Origin: Winogradskyella sp.
GTDB taxonomy: Bacteria > Bacteroidota > Bacteroidia > Flavobacteriales > Flavobacteriaceae
Assembly: GCF_028289625.1 (NCBI RefSeq)
Contig: NZ_JANQOM010000030.1
Coordinates: 1-61,118, forward strand
Length of the DNA stretch: 61,118 nucleotides
Direction: 5' to 3'
The notes below the pieces were generated by a model that ran no database searches, was not told where the DNA came from, and saw only the letters and a program-made list of their open reading frames with translations. This document shows, one piece after another, positions 8,524 through 16,852 of this stretch. How positions within the stretch are numbered: the stretch's first letter is position 1; each line of letters begins with the position of its first letter. The position numbers and the translations under genes were made by a program.

Positions 8524-10074
8524 CTAGTCGGTCTTTTTGAGTTCTAAATCATGAAAATCGAAACTAAAGTCGGTAATTGGCGCAATGTATTTCATACTTG
8601 CGGATACGGCATTTCCTTTTTCATTAAAAGTGAATTGCACAAAGACATCAGCATCATAACTTCGGTCGTTCCATTTGGCGACATAGGTCGTTGCATTGTA
8701 AGGTAACAACTCTCCGAACAATCGTGGTGAACGTTTACATTTTATACGATAACCATTCTCGTCATGAGAAATCATAATATCACCGAACCAATCGTCCGTA
8801 TAAGTCCCAACGATTTGCTCTGGTTTTGGAAGCTGAGGGCTGCCCTTTATTTTAGCAACTTTAGCATAGACATCAGCCTTTAAGCTGTCATTATATTTTA
8901 GATAATTCGTGTTGCGCTCTCCATACATTTTTAACCAGCCTCTATCTTCATAACCCAAATAGGAATCCTTAATAGTGTTGGTAATCGTGTTAAAAGCAGA
9001 CCCATTCATTTGATTGGTCAACACCACAATGGCTAAATCCAGATCTGGAATCATGGTAAACTGTGTTACTGTCCCTAATAATCCGCCTGTATGATAGACT
9101 TGCTTATGACCTCCTTTGACGTCGGTGACAAACCATCCTAAACCATAACCTCTAAAATTAGAGTTGTACCAGTCCCCTGGACGCACGGTTAATGACGAAT
9201 GTAATTGCCATAACTCATGAAACAATCTTGAGTTGAGTAAACGTTCACCGCTTTCAGTCACAGCATCATTCATTAAAAACTTGGCCCAGGTCATCATATC
9301 GTGCACGTTACTTACAATACCTCCAGCCGCATTAGCCGTTTCACTCCAATCATGTGGAATCTGAATAACCTTCCCTTCTGCTCGGGTATGTGCTTCTATG
9401 ATATTCGATTTGTCCGTTACGCGATTGTAAGCAGCTTTGGAATTTTTCATCCCAACAGGCTTCATAATCTTGGTTTCAATAAATTCTTCCCAAGACAATC
9501 CACTCACACGTTTTAAAACCTCACCAGCTACAATGAACATATTATTGTTATAAGCGAACTTGCTTCTAAATGAGGTTTCAGGTTCTAAGTACTTCACATT
9601 ATTTATCACATCCTGAACCGTAAAATCATTCCCTTCTGGAAAGAACATGAGGTCACCAGCACCTAACCCCATTCCGCTACGATGCGTCACTAAATCCCTG
9701 ACTGTAAAATGTTCAGTCACCCAAGGGTCGTGCAATTGAAATTCTGGAATGTACTTACGTACAGGGTCATCCCATTTCAATTTTCCTGCATCAACCATCA
9801 TCGCCAAAGCAAAACAGGTAAAGCCTTTACTATTAGAGGCTACGCCCACTAAAGTTTCGGAATTCATATCTTTTTTTGTGGTTAAGGAACGTACGCCATG
9901 GCCTTTGGCATACACTTCTTTGCCATCTTTATAAATACCGACGGAAATGCCTGGTACATCAAATGTCGTCAGTGTCTCTTGGATGAGTTTATCGAGTTTG
10001 GTTTCTTCAATTTGTGCTGAGAGCGTGAAACTCATTATGACGGCCAACAAGCCTAAGAATCGCTTTAAAATCAT
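8524..10074 (-). CDS. Secreted serine hydrolase, class C beta-lactamase fold
   Basis: The 516-residue protein has a Sec signal peptide ending at about SFTLSAQ (residue 21). A beta-lactamase/penicillin-binding transpeptidase-fold domain spans about 24-370, with the catalytic SxxK as Ser80-Asn-Ser-Lys83 (VASNSKGF), the YxN as Tyr175-Asn-Asn177 (KFAYNNN), and the third box as His-Thr-Gly (QVYHTGGLLG). The remaining C-terminal part matches the DUF3471-type lipocalin-like domain common in these enzymes. It is expected in the periplasm or outside the cell, as a peptidase or esterase; the substrate is not deducible and a real beta-lactamase role is not implied. It heads an apparent operon with brnQ. 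Confidence 0.9.
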   Translation of the reverse strand: MILKRFLGLLAVIMSFTLSAQIEETKLDKLIQETLTTFDVPGISVGIYKDGKEVYAKGHGVRSLTTKKDMNSETLVGVASNSKGFTCFALAMMVDAGKLKWDDPVRKYIPEFQLHDPWVTEHFTVRDLVTHRSGMGLGAGDLMFFPEGNDFTVQDVINNVKYLEPETSFRSKFAYNNNMFIVAGEVLKRVSGLSWEEFIETKIMKPVGMKNSKAAYNRVTDKSNIIEAHTRAEGKVIQIPHDWSETANAAGGIVSNVHDMMTWAKFLMNDAVTESGERLLNSRLFHELWQLHSSLTVRPGDWYNSNFRGYGLGWFVTDVKGGHKQVYHTGGLLGTVTQFTMIPDLDLAIVVLTNQMNGSAFNTITNTIKDSYLGYEDRGWLKMYGERNTNYLKYNDSLKADVYAKVAKIKGSPQLPKPEQIVGTYTDDWFGDIMISHDENGYRIKCKRSPRLFGELLPYNATTYVAKWNDRSYDADVFVQFTFNEKGNAVSASMKYIAPITDFSFDFHDLELKKTD

Positions 10075-10102
10075 GTGACTATTGATTTAGTTTGAAAGAA
10101 AT

Positions 10103-10110
10103 CAAATATA
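10103..10110 (-). promoter_or_regulatory. TAnnTTTG -7 box for the serine hydrolase gene
   Basis: TATATTTG on the minus strand, 28 nt before the ATG at 10074, fits the Bacteroidota -7 consensus. No convincing -33 TTG was found. Confidence 0.5.
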
Positions 10111-10154
10111 ATAAAATGTTAGGATGATTCTAGCGTAAAACTATTTTTGAAATT

Positions 10155-10162
10155 TATCTTTG
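10155..10162 (+). promoter_or_regulatory. TAnnTTTG -7 box for the alpha/beta hydrolase gene
   Basis: TATCTTTG ends only 5 nt before the ATG at 10168, which would place the transcript start at or next to the start codon. Confidence 0.5.
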
Positions 10163-10167
10163 CAACT

Positions 10168-10944
10168 ATGATTTTAGAGTATAAAAACAGTAGCATCCAT
10201 TACACAATTCATGGAGAAGGTCCTGCTTTGGTTTTACTTCATGGTTTTTTGGAGACCTTAGATATGTGGAATGATTTTATTCCTGAATTATCGAAACATC
10301 ATCAAGTGGTTTGCATCGATTTATTGGGCCATGGCAAAACCAATAGTATTGGTTATGTGCATACCATGGAGATTATGGCCGATGTTGTTCTTGCCGTTTT
10401 GCATCATCTAGAAATTAAAACAGCCAAGTTTATCGGACATTCTATGGGAGGCTATGTTGCCTTAGCATTGGCAGAACAACAACCTCAACGTGTTGAAAGT
10501 TTATGTTTGATGAACTCAACGTTTGAAGCTGATGATGCTGAACGAAAAGTGTTACGAGCGCGTGCTGTGGAAATGGCTAAAACCAACTATGAAAATTTAG
10601 TGCGCTTATCTTTTGCCAACCTGTTTGCACCTGAAAGCAGAGAAACATTTAAACTAGATTTTCAAGATGCCTTAGACATCGCATTACAAACCTCAGTCCA
10701 AGGCTATATTGCTGCTCAAAAAGGCATGGCATTACGAGCTAATCGTCTTGAAGTTTTCAAGAGTATCAATGGAAAAACACTGATTATAACAGGAAAAAAA
10801 GATGCTTTGGTTAATCCGATACATATTGCGGAACAGATTAAAAACACTTCTATTATTCATGAAGAATTATCAGAAGGGCATATGAGCCATATTGAAAATA
10901 AATCAGAATTATCTTACTTAATAAAACTTTTTATCGAAAAATAA
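10168..10944 (+). CDS. Alpha/beta hydrolase
   Basis: A 258-residue cytosolic alpha/beta-hydrolase-fold protein without signal peptide. The oxyanion block LVLLHGFLETLDMW, the DLLGHGKT strand-turn, and the nucleophile elbow GHSMGG (serine nucleophile) are clear. A late Asp (TGKKDALV) and a C-terminal His (EGHMSHIE) complete the triad. The cap region is short. The arrangement resembles the BioH/MenH/esterase group, but no vitamin biosynthesis genes are adjacent, so the substrate stays open. The ATG at 10168 is chosen over an in-frame TTG at 10147, because the TTG lies upstream of the promoter box. Confidence 0.9.
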   Translation: MILEYKNSSIHYTIHGEGPALVLLHGFLETLDMWNDFIPELSKHHQVVCIDLLGHGKTNSIGYVHTMEIMADVVLAVLHHLEIKTAKFIGHSMGGYVALALAEQQPQRVESLCLMNSTFEADDAERKVLRARAVEMAKTNYENLVRLSFANLFAPESRETFKLDFQDALDIALQTSVQGYIAAQKGMALRANRLEVFKSINGKTLIITGKKDALVNPIHIAEQIKNTSIIHEELSEGHMSHIENKSELSYLIKLFIEK

Positions 10945-11010
10945 TTCTTTTTAACGTTATTAATAACTTTTTTTTCTAAGTTTATCCAATTAATAGAATT
11001 TATCTTAAAT

Positions 11011-11025
11011 CTTAACCTACTTATG
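11011..11025 (+). promoter_or_regulatory. Candidate small-RNA target site over the start codon
   Basis: CTTAACCTACTTATG ends on the ATG of the zinc-ribbon gene. It is the exact reverse complement of the hairpin loop found in both small-RNA copies at 55883-55897 and 56117-56131. Pairing would cover the start codon and the 12 bases before it. This is a sequence match only; no interaction has been shown. Confidence 0.4.
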
Positions 11026-11262
11026 CCTACAAAACTATACTGCGATTTTTTTGGTCACAACTACAAGATGACGAAGAAAGTAACCAATCATGTTAAGGAA
11101 TATACATGTACACGTTGTAAAAAGCAATTAACTACAGATAGTAATGGTAGGCTCACCGAGTTAACCCCTAAATATAAGGACATCAATTCTACCTTAGAAC
11201 GCATATACAACAATAGAATGATGCGTTTAAAGCAAAAAACAATCAGTTCATCGATTTGTTGA
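11023..11262 (+). CDS. Small CxxC zinc-ribbon-like protein, paralogue 1
   Basis: A 79-residue basic protein whose pattern is Y-C-x3-FGH-x-Y near residue 6, then HVKEYTCTRCKKQ with a CxxC pair, a conserved DSNG turn and LTPK. The Cys and His at the N-terminus plus the CxxC could bind one zinc ion. It closely resembles the gene at 11348 and more distantly the one at 18806. The layout recalls the small phage-like DUF1660 zinc-ribbon pattern, but I cannot confirm membership. The function is unknown. Its start region is perfectly complementary to the twin small RNAs near 55.9-56.2 kb. Confidence 0.75.
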   Translation: MPTKLYCDFFGHNYKMTKKVTNHVKEYTCTRCKKQLTTDSNGRLTELTPKYKDINSTLERIYNNRMMRLKQKTISSSIC

Positions 11263-11347
11263 TTGTTAATAACTTGTGAATAACTCTTTTTCTTATATTT
11301 AAATCCCTTTCTGTGATTAATTCATACTGTAAGAAAAAGCAACCGCA

Positions 11348-11578
11348 ATGAAAAACGTTTATTGCTCATTATTTGGGCATGATTATAAAGTCTCCAAAGT
11401 CATCACCTATCATGTGAAAGAGTACAAATGCTCACGCTGTAATTCAGAGGTGACGATAGACAGTAACGGTCAATTAATACCTCTAACACCTAAGCGAAAA
11501 GAAATTAATTCTGTACTCAATCGTGTTCATTTGAAACGCTTAGAAAAGAGTCAAAAAATTCTTATGGTTGATTATTAA
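11348..11578 (+). CDS. Small CxxC zinc-ribbon-like protein, paralogue 2
   Basis: A 76-residue paralogue of the preceding gene: VYCSLFGHDYK, then HVKEYKCSRCNSEV, DSNGQL, LTPKRKEINSVLNR. Conservation of the Cys, FGH, CxxC and DSNG positions in adjacent copies supports a real gene family from tandem duplication. The start region does not contain the small-RNA target sequence of paralogue 1. The last 17 bases overlap the convergent 3' end of thiL. The function is unknown. Confidence 0.75.
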   Translation: MKNVYCSLFGHDYKVSKVITYHVKEYKCSRCNSEVTIDSNGQLIPLTPKRKEINSVLNRVHLKRLEKSQKILMVDY

Positions 11579-12614
11579 GGGCATTCCAACCTTTAGCTAT
11601 AATCGGAATTTTCTCTTCTGCCCTAGTCACCAAATGCATTCCCTTACGTTCTTCTGTCATATAACCAATTACCGATAAATTTGGGTTTCCTTTTATCTTA
11701 GGGTAATCTTCTTGTGAAATGGTCATCAGCAATTCATAATCCTCACCACCATTTAGAGCCACAGTTGTACTATCGATATTGAATTCTTCACATGTTGCTA
11801 TCACTTGAGGGTCTAGCGGAATCTTATTTTCATAAACATCAACCCCAACCTTACTCTGCTTACAGAGATGAATGACTTCTGAAGATAACCCGTCACTAAT
11901 ATCTATCATACTCGTTGGCTTAACGTCGAGTTGTTTTAGCAATTCCACCATATCCTTTCGCGCCTCTGGTTTAAGTTGACGTTCTACAATATAAGTATAC
12001 ATTGACAAATCGGGTTGCGACTGAGGATTGACCTTAAAGACTTCTTTTTCACGTTCAAGAATTTGTAAACCCATGTATGCACCACCTATATCACCAGTTA
12101 CCACTAATAAATCATTGGGCTTTGCACCTGACCGTAACACCTGGTTCCCTTTCTCAACTTCACCAAGGGCTGTAATCGAAATAATCAAGCCAGAAGTAGA
12201 GGATGTTGTATCCCCACCGACAACATCAACATTATACAGTTTAGCCGCAGTACTGATTCCAGCGTATAACTCCTCAAGAGCTTCTAAGGGAAAACGATTT
12301 GAAACAGCTATAGAAACGGTAATTTGTGTCGCTATAGCATTCATAGCGTAGATATCGGAAAGGTTAACCATAACTGCCTTGTATCCCAAATGCTTTAAAG
12401 GCACATAGCTTAAATCAAAATGGACTCCTTCCACTAATAAATCTGTAGAAATCACAAGGTCCTTGTCTTCAAAACTTAGAATTGCTGCATCGTCTCCAAT
12501 ACCTTTAACTGTTGATTTTTGATTAATCTCAAAGTGATTCGTCAAATGCTCAATTAGTTTAAACTCTCCTAATTCGCTTAAGGGTGTACGTTTTGGGTTT
12601 TTATCCTCTATCAT
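11562..12614 (-). CDS. thiL: Thiamine-monophosphate kinase
   Basis: Phosphorylates thiamine monophosphate to thiamine diphosphate with ATP, the last step of cofactor synthesis. The 350-residue protein shows the family blocks KGIGDDAAIL, ISTDLLVEGVHFDL, the Mg/ATP-site VVGGDTTSS, VTGDIGGAYMG, IDISDGLSSE and NGGEDYELL. Length and motif order are normal. The gene stands alone without other thi genes. Its TATTTTTG promoter box ends 4 nt before the ATG. Its stop lies inside the convergent zinc-ribbon gene. Confidence 0.95.
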   Translation of the reverse strand: MIEDKNPKRTPLSELGEFKLIEHLTNHFEINQKSTVKGIGDDAAILSFEDKDLVISTDLLVEGVHFDLSYVPLKHLGYKAVMVNLSDIYAMNAIATQITVSIAVSNRFPLEALEELYAGISTAAKLYNVDVVGGDTTSSTSGLIISITALGEVEKGNQVLRSGAKPNDLLVVTGDIGGAYMGLQILEREKEVFKVNPQSQPDLSMYTYIVERQLKPEARKDMVELLKQLDVKPTSMIDISDGLSSEVIHLCKQSKVGVDVYENKIPLDPQVIATCEEFNIDSTTVALNGGEDYELLMTISQEDYPKIKGNPNLSVIGYMTEERKGMHLVTRAEEKIPIIAKGWNALNNQP

Positions 12615-12618
12615 GCTG

Positions 12619-12626
12619 CAAAAATA
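12619..12626 (-). promoter_or_regulatory. TAnnTTTG -7 box for thiL
   Basis: TATTTTTG on the minus strand ends 4 nt before the thiL ATG (12614), implying a leaderless or nearly leaderless transcript. Confidence 0.45.
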
Positions 12627-12721
12627 TTATCCTTTTTTGAATTAAAGTCGCATTACTTAGGTTAATTATATATTATTCAAATGGAAATGCAAAAATTACC
12701 GTAAATTGCTAAAAAAAGAAT

Positions 12722-13954
12722 ATGAAATGTATTGCCCTTAAAAAGACCTACTATACTGTATCTATTTTTGCCTTAATAATCTTTATAGCTTTATCGTGCT
12801 CTAGTGACGATGATAACACAACTAATGGGATGACTCAATTTCCTTGTGTTAATGGCATGTCTAATGGCCATCCTTGTAATGGATTTGATTTAATAAGTCA
12901 TATCCCTATCAATATTCTTGGAGGACCTGGTGCCGAGGGGAATGATTCTTGGGGTTGGACAGATCCTACTACAAATAAGGAATACGCATTAGTATGCTCT
13001 AACACGGGTACTGCTTTTGTGGATATTACAAATGCTTCCGAACCAGTTTTTTTAGGGACACTCCCAACAGCCACAGCCAATAGTCCTTGGAGAGATGTTA
13101 AAGTGTACAACAACCATGCATTTATCGTAAGTGAAGCCCCAGAACACGGTATGCAAGTTTTTGATTTAACACATTTAAGAAACATCACAAATGAACCAGA
13201 AACTTTTAATGCAGATGCCAATTACAATGGTTTTGGAAGTGCACACAATATTGTAATTAATGAAGACAGTGGTTTCGCGTACGCTGTAGGAACCACAACT
13301 TTTGATGGTGGCCCTCATTTTGTAAATATTCAAAATCCACTCGCACCTGTCGCAGCTGGTGGATATGCAGACGATTCTTATTCGCACGATGCCCAAGTAG
13401 TAACATATAATGGCCCAGATACCGATTACACTGGTAGAGAAATCTTAATAGGAAGTAATGAAAATGAAGTCGTTATTATTGATGTCACCGATAAAGATAA
13501 TCCAACCCAAATTTCAACAATTGACTACAGCAATATCGGTTACACACACCAAGGTTGGTTTACAGAAAATATGAACTATTTTTTATTGGGAGACGAGGTT
13601 GATGAAATCAATTTTGGCGGAAATACCAGAACTATAGTTTTTGATTTTTCCGATCTCGATAATCCTTCATTTCATATGGATTATTTTGGTCCGACCTCTG
13701 CCATTGACCACAATGGCTATGTGGTTGGCAACACCTTTTATATGGCTAATTATACAGCAGGACTCAGGGCAGTGGACATATCGAATATTGATTCTGGAGT
13801 AATGACCGAAACAGGCTTTTTTGATACATTCGTACCTTCTAACAATGTAGCATTTAATGGTGCATGGAATATATACCCCTTTTTTGAAAGTGGTAATATT
13901 GTCGTCAGTGATATTGATGGTGGTTTATATGTGGTAAGAAAAAGTAATCCGTGA
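12722..13954 (+). CDS. LVIVD-repeat (choice-of-anchor B) lipoprotein
   Basis: A 410-residue protein with a lipobox ending at Cys26 (FIALSC), followed by SSDDD, an acidic stretch like the lipoprotein export signal that sends Bacteroidota lipoproteins to the cell surface. The rest is a propeller of LVIVD-type repeats (AFVDITNASEPVFLGTL, EVVIIDVTDKDNPTQIS, LRAVDISNID) with conserved blocks WRDVKVYNNHAFIV, SHDAQVVTYNGPDTDYTGRE and DHNGYVVGN, as in choice-of-anchor B proteins. It has no sorting domain. It is a close paralogue of the next gene, 62 bases downstream. The ligand is unknown. It is the first gene of a five-gene envelope cluster that ends in a di-haem peroxidase. Confidence 0.85.
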   Translation: MKCIALKKTYYTVSIFALIIFIALSCSSDDDNTTNGMTQFPCVNGMSNGHPCNGFDLISHIPINILGGPGAEGNDSWGWTDPTTNKEYALVCSNTGTAFVDITNASEPVFLGTLPTATANSPWRDVKVYNNHAFIVSEAPEHGMQVFDLTHLRNITNEPETFNADANYNGFGSAHNIVINEDSGFAYAVGTTTFDGGPHFVNIQNPLAPVAAGGYADDSYSHDAQVVTYNGPDTDYTGREILIGSNENEVVIIDVTDKDNPTQISTIDYSNIGYTHQGWFTENMNYFLLGDEVDEINFGGNTRTIVFDFSDLDNPSFHMDYFGPTSAIDHNGYVVGNTFYMANYTAGLRAVDISNIDSGVMTETGFFDTFVPSNNVAFNGAWNIYPFFESGNIVVSDIDGGLYVVRKSNP

Positions 13955-14016
13955 GCTTAGGGTAATTCCAATTTCTGTTGTTATAATACTATGGTATAAC
14001 CTTTATAAATTTTGTT

Positions 14017-15465
14017 ATGAAAATTAGAATATTAAATTTCTTAATTTTTGTCATTAGTATTTCCCAGTTTGTTTTTTCCCAAACCAATTGCGTTAATGGT
14101 TTTGCTGGTCAATACCCTTGCAACAATTTAGATTTACTTTCTAACATTCCAATCGCTACACTAGCCAATTCTAGTGGAACTCCAGAAGGAAGTGATATTT
14201 GGGGTTGGACAGACCCCTTGGATGGCAAAGAATATGCCCTAGTTGCAACTACAAACAGTACAGCCTTTGTAGATGTCTCAGATCCAATAAATCCAATATT
14301 TCTTGGAAGATTAGACACCTCTGCAGGCACAAGTTTTTGGAGAGATGTAAAGGTATATAATGACCACGCTTTTATTGTTGCCGATTTGGTTGGTGCACAT
14401 GGTATGCAGGTGTTCGATCTTAAACGATTAAGAAATGTCTCGAATCCACCTCAAACATTCACTGCTGACACAGTATATACGGGCGTCACTAGCTGTCACA
14501 ACATTATTATAAATGAAAGTCAAGGCTATGCGTATTTAGTGGGCTGTAACACATTTAGCGGAGGTATTGTTATTGTAGATATTTCAGACCCAGTAAATCC
14601 AGTAGGCGCTGGGGGTTTTGCTGCTGAAGGCTATACTCATGACGCTCAAGTAGTAACTTACAATGGACCCGACACAGACTATACTGGGAGAGAAATCTTA
14701 ATAGGAAGTAATGAAACTAAGGTAGTTATCCTAGATGTAACAAATAAAAATAACGTTATAAAAATTAGCGAAATTTTTTACCCTCAAACCGGATATACAC
14801 ACCAAGGCTGGTTTACCGAAGACCAAAGGTATTTTATTTTAGGAGATGAAGATGATGAAGTAAGTTTCGGAATCAATACTAGAACTCTAATTTTTGACTT
14901 CTCGGATTTAGATAATCCCGTACAATCTTCTACTTATTTTGGACCTTCAGAAGCTATAGACCATAATGGCTACGTCCTAGGTAATGAATTTTATTTAGCT
15001 AGCTACAGGGCAGGTTTAAGACTATTAGACATCTCAAATATTCAATCCCCAACTAACCCTATGACAGAAATTGCTTTTTTTGACACATACCCAAATAACG
15101 ATTTTACAGGTTTTAATGGTGCATGGAGTGTGTATCCATATTTTAGTAGTGGCAACATTGTAATTAGTGATATTGAAAGAGGATTGTTTGTTTTAAGAAA
15201 GAACCAAAGTTTATCAATTGATGACATAACATCTGAGGCTCGTTTTTCGTTATCGCCAAACCCAACAAGTGCTTTGGCCTTAATTGAAGCCTCGCAAAAC
15301 CAAATCATTGAGACCATTGAAATTTATAATAATTTAGGTCAAAAACTATTTTCAAAATCTAATATCAATAGCAATAGTGTTACTTTACCAACATCTACCT
15401 ACACATCTGGTATGTACGTGGTAGTAATAAATCAAAGAATAACAAAAAAATTAGTTGTCAATTAA
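14017..15465 (+). CDS. LVIVD-repeat (choice-of-anchor B) protein with T9SS type A sorting domain
   Basis: A 482-residue paralogue of the preceding protein (shared THDAQVVTYNGPDTDYTGRE, GYTHQGWFTE and DHNGYVLGN blocks). Instead of a lipobox it has a classical signal peptide ending near VFSQ. Instead of a free C-terminus it adds about 80 residues with the T9SS type A sorting pattern: FSLSPNPTSALALIEA, IEIYNNLGQKLFSK, TYTSGMYVVVI and a final KKLVVN. It is expected to be secreted or surface-attached through T9SS. The pair thus reaches the outside by two different anchors. Confidence 0.9.
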   Translation: MKIRILNFLIFVISISQFVFSQTNCVNGFAGQYPCNNLDLLSNIPIATLANSSGTPEGSDIWGWTDPLDGKEYALVATTNSTAFVDVSDPINPIFLGRLDTSAGTSFWRDVKVYNDHAFIVADLVGAHGMQVFDLKRLRNVSNPPQTFTADTVYTGVTSCHNIIINESQGYAYLVGCNTFSGGIVIVDISDPVNPVGAGGFAAEGYTHDAQVVTYNGPDTDYTGREILIGSNETKVVILDVTNKNNVIKISEIFYPQTGYTHQGWFTEDQRYFILGDEDDEVSFGINTRTLIFDFSDLDNPVQSSTYFGPSEAIDHNGYVLGNEFYLASYRAGLRLLDISNIQSPTNPMTEIAFFDTYPNNDFTGFNGAWSVYPYFSSGNIVISDIERGLFVLRKNQSLSIDDITSEARFSLSPNPTSALALIEASQNQIIETIEIYNNLGQKLFSKSNINSNSVTLPTSTYTSGMYVVVINQRITKKLVVN

Positions 15466-15508
15466 CACTAAAAGAAGTTACGTATTAAAGTAAAATCATC
15501 ATAGCGAT

Positions 15509-16843
15509 ATGAAAAAAAAGGCTGCCATATTATTATTACTTTGCTTTACAATTTTACTAGTTGACTGCTCTGATGATGATTCAAGGAATCCGGCAATAAT
15601 CAATGGTGAAATAAGTTTGGTTAAAACTTATGGTGGTGCTAATAATGATAGTGCACAATCAATAGTCTCTACAACTGATGGTGGTTATGCTATTTTAGGA
15701 TTTACGCAAAGTAATGACGGTGATATTACAGATAAGCAAGATGAAAGTTTTGATTATTGGCTTCTAAAGTTTGATGCTCAGGATAATTTACAATGGCAAA
15801 AGACATATGGAGGCAGTGGTGATGATAGAGGCAGGAATATCATTCAAACTCAAGATGATGGCTATGCTATTTTAGGCTTTAGTTCTAGTAATAACGGAGA
15901 TATGACCTCTAATGCAGGTTTACAAGATTTTTGGATGGCAAAGCTAGATCCAAACGGTAATATAAGCTGGCAAAAATCGTTTGGTTTTCAAGGGGCTGAT
16001 TCTGGAATTTCTATTATTCAAACCAATGATCAAGGATACTTGATTTCTGGAATTCTCGATGTCACAGCTTCAGGCGGTGAAGGGGATACATCCAGAAACT
16101 CTAATAGGCATGCTGGTGGTGATTACTGGGCTTTAAAACTTGATAGTTCCGGCGATTTGGAGTGGAGCCGTTATTTTGGTGGTAATTTTACTGATACTCC
16201 TGAAGGTGTTGTTCAAACTGACGATAATGGATTTATCATAGCAGGTGGATCGGATAGTGACGACACTGATATATCGAGCAATATAGGAACATACGATTTT
16301 TGGGTGATTCGTATCTCTTCTACTGGAGATTTAGTATGGGAAAAATCTTTTGGTGGAACTCAGATTGATGAAGCACGAGCTATAGTACAAACTGACGATG
16401 GCAACTTTATCGTAGCGGGAGATACTCGCAGTAGCGATAATGATATATCCAACAATAAAGGTGCTGCCGATTTATGGCTTCTTAAAATTTCGCCCGATGG
16501 TAATCTAATTTGGGAAAAGACCATTGGTGGATCAAACTTTGATGTTGCTAGGGCTATTATAAAATCTCAAAATAATGGTTTTGTGCTTGCGGGTAGTTCT
16601 CGCAGCAGTGATATCGACGTTGCCGAGAATAAAGGGCAAAATGATGCATGGATACTAAAAGTAGATGACAATGGCAATTTACTCTGGGAAGTCTCGGCTG
16701 GTGGATCTAATATCGATTTTTCGTATGGTGTAGCAGAATTGAACGATGGCTCTATAGTTGCTGTTGGTGATTCTACAAGTAGCGACGGAGACATTACAGA
16801 AAATAAAGGCTTTACAGACTTATTATTAATAAAAATTAATTAA
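15509..16843 (+). CDS. Seven-repeat beta-propeller lipoprotein
   Basis: The 444-residue protein starts with a lipobox at Cys20 (LLVDC) followed by SDDDS, again a surface-export-like signal. The mature part is seven consecutive repeats of about 55-65 residues of the form K-x-Y/F-GG-x3-D-x3-S-I-x-Q-T-x-D-G-G-Y-x-I-x-G ... D-x-W-L-x-K-x-D-x-x-G-x-L-x-W-E. Repeat starts include KTYGGANND, KTYGGSGDD, KSFGFQGAD, RYFGGNFTD, KSFGGTQID, KTIGGSNFD and VSAGGSNID. Seven repeats fit a closed seven-bladed propeller. It has no T9SS domain. It lies 43 bases after the LVIVD protein and 9 before the MbnP-like gene, so it is likely in the same transcript. The function is unknown, probably binding. Confidence 0.8.
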   Translation: MKKKAAILLLLCFTILLVDCSDDDSRNPAIINGEISLVKTYGGANNDSAQSIVSTTDGGYAILGFTQSNDGDITDKQDESFDYWLLKFDAQDNLQWQKTYGGSGDDRGRNIIQTQDDGYAILGFSSSNNGDMTSNAGLQDFWMAKLDPNGNISWQKSFGFQGADSGISIIQTNDQGYLISGILDVTASGGEGDTSRNSNRHAGGDYWALKLDSSGDLEWSRYFGGNFTDTPEGVVQTDDNGFIIAGGSDSDDTDISSNIGTYDFWVIRISSTGDLVWEKSFGGTQIDEARAIVQTDDGNFIVAGDTRSSDNDISNNKGAADLWLLKISPDGNLIWEKTIGGSNFDVARAIIKSQNNGFVLAGSSRSSDIDVAENKGQNDAWILKVDDNGNLLWEVSAGGSNIDFSYGVAELNDGSIVAVGDSTSSDGDITENKGFTDLLLIKIN

Positions 16844-16852
16844 AAAATTAAA

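Noticed and set aside
10955..10978. GTTATTAATAAC followed by T-run as terminator of the alpha/beta hydrolase gene
   Set aside because: The stem is short and all A/T apart from the closing pair; too weak to call.
11271..11290. TTGTGAATAA, a DnaA-box-like sequence
   Set aside because: A single box without a cluster, AT-rich unwinding element or nearby dnaA/dnaN is not enough to call an origin.
12028..12351. 107-codon open frame opposite thiL
   Set aside because: It lies wholly inside a clear thiL gene, has no domain-like pattern and no promoter box; treated as a shadow of the real gene.
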